This document shows, one piece after another, positions 62,600-64,000 of a stretch of 64,000 bases of DNA. Made by a program: the position numbers and the translations under genes. The notes beneath the pieces are model-generated. The model saw nothing but the letters and a program-made list of their open reading frames with translations, did not search any database and was not told the origin of the DNA. The DNA is from DASYKT01 sp963718105 (GTDB lineage: Bacteria > Acidobacteriota > Blastocatellia > Pyrinomonadales > Pyrinomonadaceae): positions 2,108,001-2,172,000 of the forward strand of contig OY970352.1 in NCBI GenBank assembly GCA_963718105.1, read 5' to 3'. Position 1 is the first letter of the stretch; every line of letters starts with the position of its first letter.

Positions 62600-63727
62600 A
62601 TGGAAGCAGCATCGCAAACACCGGAACTGAAGAAAACTCCCCTTAACGAAGAGCACCGCAAACTGGGCGGTAAGATGGTCGATTATTTCGGCTGGGATAT
62701 GCCTGTGCAGTATCCGGCGGGGACGATCGCCGAGCATTTGCGCACCCGCACCGCAGCCGGCCTTTTTGACGTCTCGCACATGGGCGAGATCCATGTGGAT
62801 GGCAAAGACGCGATCAAGTTCATAAATTCGATCACCACCAACGATGTGACCAAACTCATCGACGGCCAGGCGCATTACTCTGCCCTGACGCGCGAGGACG
62901 GCGGTGTGGTCGATGATCTGCTGGTCTATCGCTTTGGCGAAGAAAAATTGTTTCTGGTGGTCAATGCCGGCACCACCGAGAAAGACTGGCTCTGGATCGA
63001 ATCGCACAAAGGCACGCACGATGTCCATCTGCATCATGCCAGCGCCGACTATTGCCAGATCGCCGTCCAGGGCCCGAACGCGCCCGGCATCCTGCAAAAA
63101 CTTACCGGCACAAAACTCGACGACATCAAGTATTACCACTTCGAGACGGGAGAAGTGGACGGCGTGGACGCCATCATTTCGCGTACGGGTTACACCGGCG
63201 AGGACGGTTTCGAAGTATACGCCATGGCGGACAAAGGGCCGCAGCTCTGGAACAAACTGCTCGAAGCGGGAAACTACGGCGCCGAAGACGGCATTCTTCC
63301 CTGCGGGCTGGCCGCGCGTAACACTCTGCGCCTTGAATCCGCGATGTCGCTCTACGGGCATGAGATCAGCGACACGCTCAATCCACTCGAAGCCAATCTC
63401 GGCTGGATCTGCAAATTGAACAAGGAATTCATCGGCCGCAATGCGCTCGCAAGAATAAAAGAAGATGGCCTGAAGAAAAAATTGGTCGGCTTCGAGATGA
63501 CCGAACGCGGCGGGATCGCGCGCGATGAGCAGGATGTGTATATCGGCGGCGAAAAGGCCGGCTATGTCACCTCCGGCAGCCCGGCGCCCTTTTTAAAGAA
63601 AAATATCGGCCTTGCTTATGTCCCTGTCGAATTCGCTAACATCGGGCAGGAGTTAGAGATAGACGTTCGCGGACGCCATCTAAAGGCAGAAATCGTTCCC
63701 ACGCCGTTTTATAAACGCAATAAATAA
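62600..63727 (+). CDS. gcvT: Glycine cleavage system T protein (aminomethyltransferase)
   Basis: This 375-residue enzyme transfers the methylene group of the H-protein-bound intermediate to tetrahydrofolate, releasing ammonia. The family pattern LGGKMVDYFGWDMPVQYP, LFDVSHMGEIHV, the NSITTNDVTKL region and GYTGEDGFEVY are intact. No gcvH or gcvP is in the window. I see no glycine riboswitch in the leader (62433-62600). Confidence 0.95.
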   Translation: MEAASQTPELKKTPLNEEHRKLGGKMVDYFGWDMPVQYPAGTIAEHLRTRTAAGLFDVSHMGEIHVDGKDAIKFINSITTNDVTKLIDGQAHYSALTREDGGVVDDLLVYRFGEEKLFLVVNAGTTEKDWLWIESHKGTHDVHLHHASADYCQIAVQGPNAPGILQKLTGTKLDDIKYYHFETGEVDGVDAIISRTGYTGEDGFEVYAMADKGPQLWNKLLEAGNYGAEDGILPCGLAARNTLRLESAMSLYGHEISDTLNPLEANLGWICKLNKEFIGRNALARIKEDGLKKKLVGFEMTERGGIARDEQDVYIGGEKAGYVTSGSPAPFLKKNIGLAYVPVEFANIGQELEIDVRGRHLKAEIVPTPFYKRNK

Positions 63728-63851
63728 GTTAAAGTTATATTAGCTCTCAATTTGTCTTTTCACTAAAACAAGGCGAATAAAACCTCGCAGTCCTTAAAGG
63801 GCTTGCTATGGTTTTATACTGAAAACGGCTCAAAGAAAGTAAGGAGTTTTG

Positions 63852-64000
63852 ATGAAGATTTTACTCTATAACCCTGATAATGGAGTGACCCGCAATTTTA
63901 TGCCCCATTTGTGGATGTTTCTTCTGCAAACCCTTACCCCTCCGGAGCATGAGGTAATTCTGATCGACGGCAACGCTCACGCGATGACCGATAAGGAATT
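63852..64000 (+). CDS. Probable B12-binding radical SAM protein, N-terminal fragment
   Basis: An AAGGAG box (63841-63846) precedes an ATG at 63852. The 49 visible codons run MKILLYNPDNGVTRNF ... EVILIDGNAHAMT, the usual start of cobalamin-binding-domain radical SAM enzymes. The rest is beyond the window, so function is not decided. Confidence 0.65.
   Translation, partial: MKILLYNPDNGVTRNFMPHLWMFLLQTLTPPEHEVILIDGNAHAMTDKE

Noticed and set aside
62433..62600. Glycine riboswitch before gcvT
   Set aside because: No tandem aptamer-like motif can be seen in the short leader.
62420..63361. 313-codon minus-strand frame antisense to gcvT
   Set aside because: gcvT is complete on the other strand with clear motifs; the antisense frame has no domain or ribosome-binding site.

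Overview
The window looks like a piece of a Gram-negative bacterial chromosome of mixed housekeeping and accessory content. Several traits together suggest an Acidobacteriota member, most likely of the Blastocatellia type: an archaeal/eukaryal-type prolyl-tRNA synthetase, a PASTA protein next to rpe and a BamD-like lipoprotein-assembly TPR protein, paired CAP-domain exoproteins, Tat and Sec exported proteins, and very repeat-rich intergenic DNA. The taxonomic placement is inference, because no rRNA gene is present. No prophage, transposase or CRISPR array was seen.

Layout. 1-9.3 kb (minus strand): a truncated secreted protein, P5C dehydrogenase, a HicAB toxin-antitoxin pair, an outer-membrane barrel, peptide deformylase, a zinc-ribbon membrane protein, chorismate synthase, an EamA exporter and two tandem RsmD-type methyltransferases. 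9.5-18.7 kb (minus): RecG, a GH19-type lysozyme/chitinase with a histone H1-like tail, a queuosine-precursor transporter, a bacilliredoxin, the nnr-tsaE-L,D-transpeptidase operon and a type IB topoisomerase. 18.8-27 kb: a cysteine-bearing secreted protein, a Gly-Ser-Gly repeat protein, a LytS/LytTR two-component pair, and a large PAS-GGDEF-EAL c-di-GMP enzyme coupled to a thioredoxin-fold protein. 27-31.6 kb: tRNA-Arg, apt, acyP, an outer-membrane protein, dtd, a methyltransferase, a periplasmic cyclophilin, a second tRNA-Arg and a cupin. 31.9-35.4 kb: an accessory cassette of three tandem tail-collar (microcystin-dependent-type) proteins, two small related proteins and a GNAT acetyltransferase. 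35.5-43.5 kb (plus): two CAP proteins (the first behind a candidate c-di-GMP-I riboswitch), ispE, tRNA-Gln, prs, L25, pth, rpsF-rpsR-rplI and dnaB. 43.5-54.9 kb: an AT-rich insert, an SRPBCC protein, alr, a GlcD-type flavoenzyme, then a minus-strand block of TPR, BamD-like, rpe, PASTA and proline dehydrogenase genes. 54.9-64 kb: a 1.5-kb non-coding stretch with a C-depleted segment, proS, an alpha/beta hydrolase, two paralogous multi-pass membrane proteins around an NTF2-like protein, gcvT, and the start of a probable B12-binding radical SAM gene.

Functional links. Proline catabolism is split: proline dehydrogenase (53.7-54.9 kb) and P5C dehydrogenase (0.8-2.4 kb) are separate genes at opposite ends rather than a fused PutA. 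c-di-GMP can be made and degraded by the 23-26 kb protein and may be sensed by the RNA upstream of the CAP gene at 35.6 kb.

The most unusual content is intergenic. At least nine gene junctions carry arrays of degenerate 7-bp units, usually arranged as inverted arms that abut or even enter coding sequences. At least four other families of palindromic elements are dispersed through the window. A segment at about 55.7-56.3 kb is almost emptied of C on the plus strand, and contains a copy of one of these palindromic repeats that differs from clean copies mainly by C-to-T changes.
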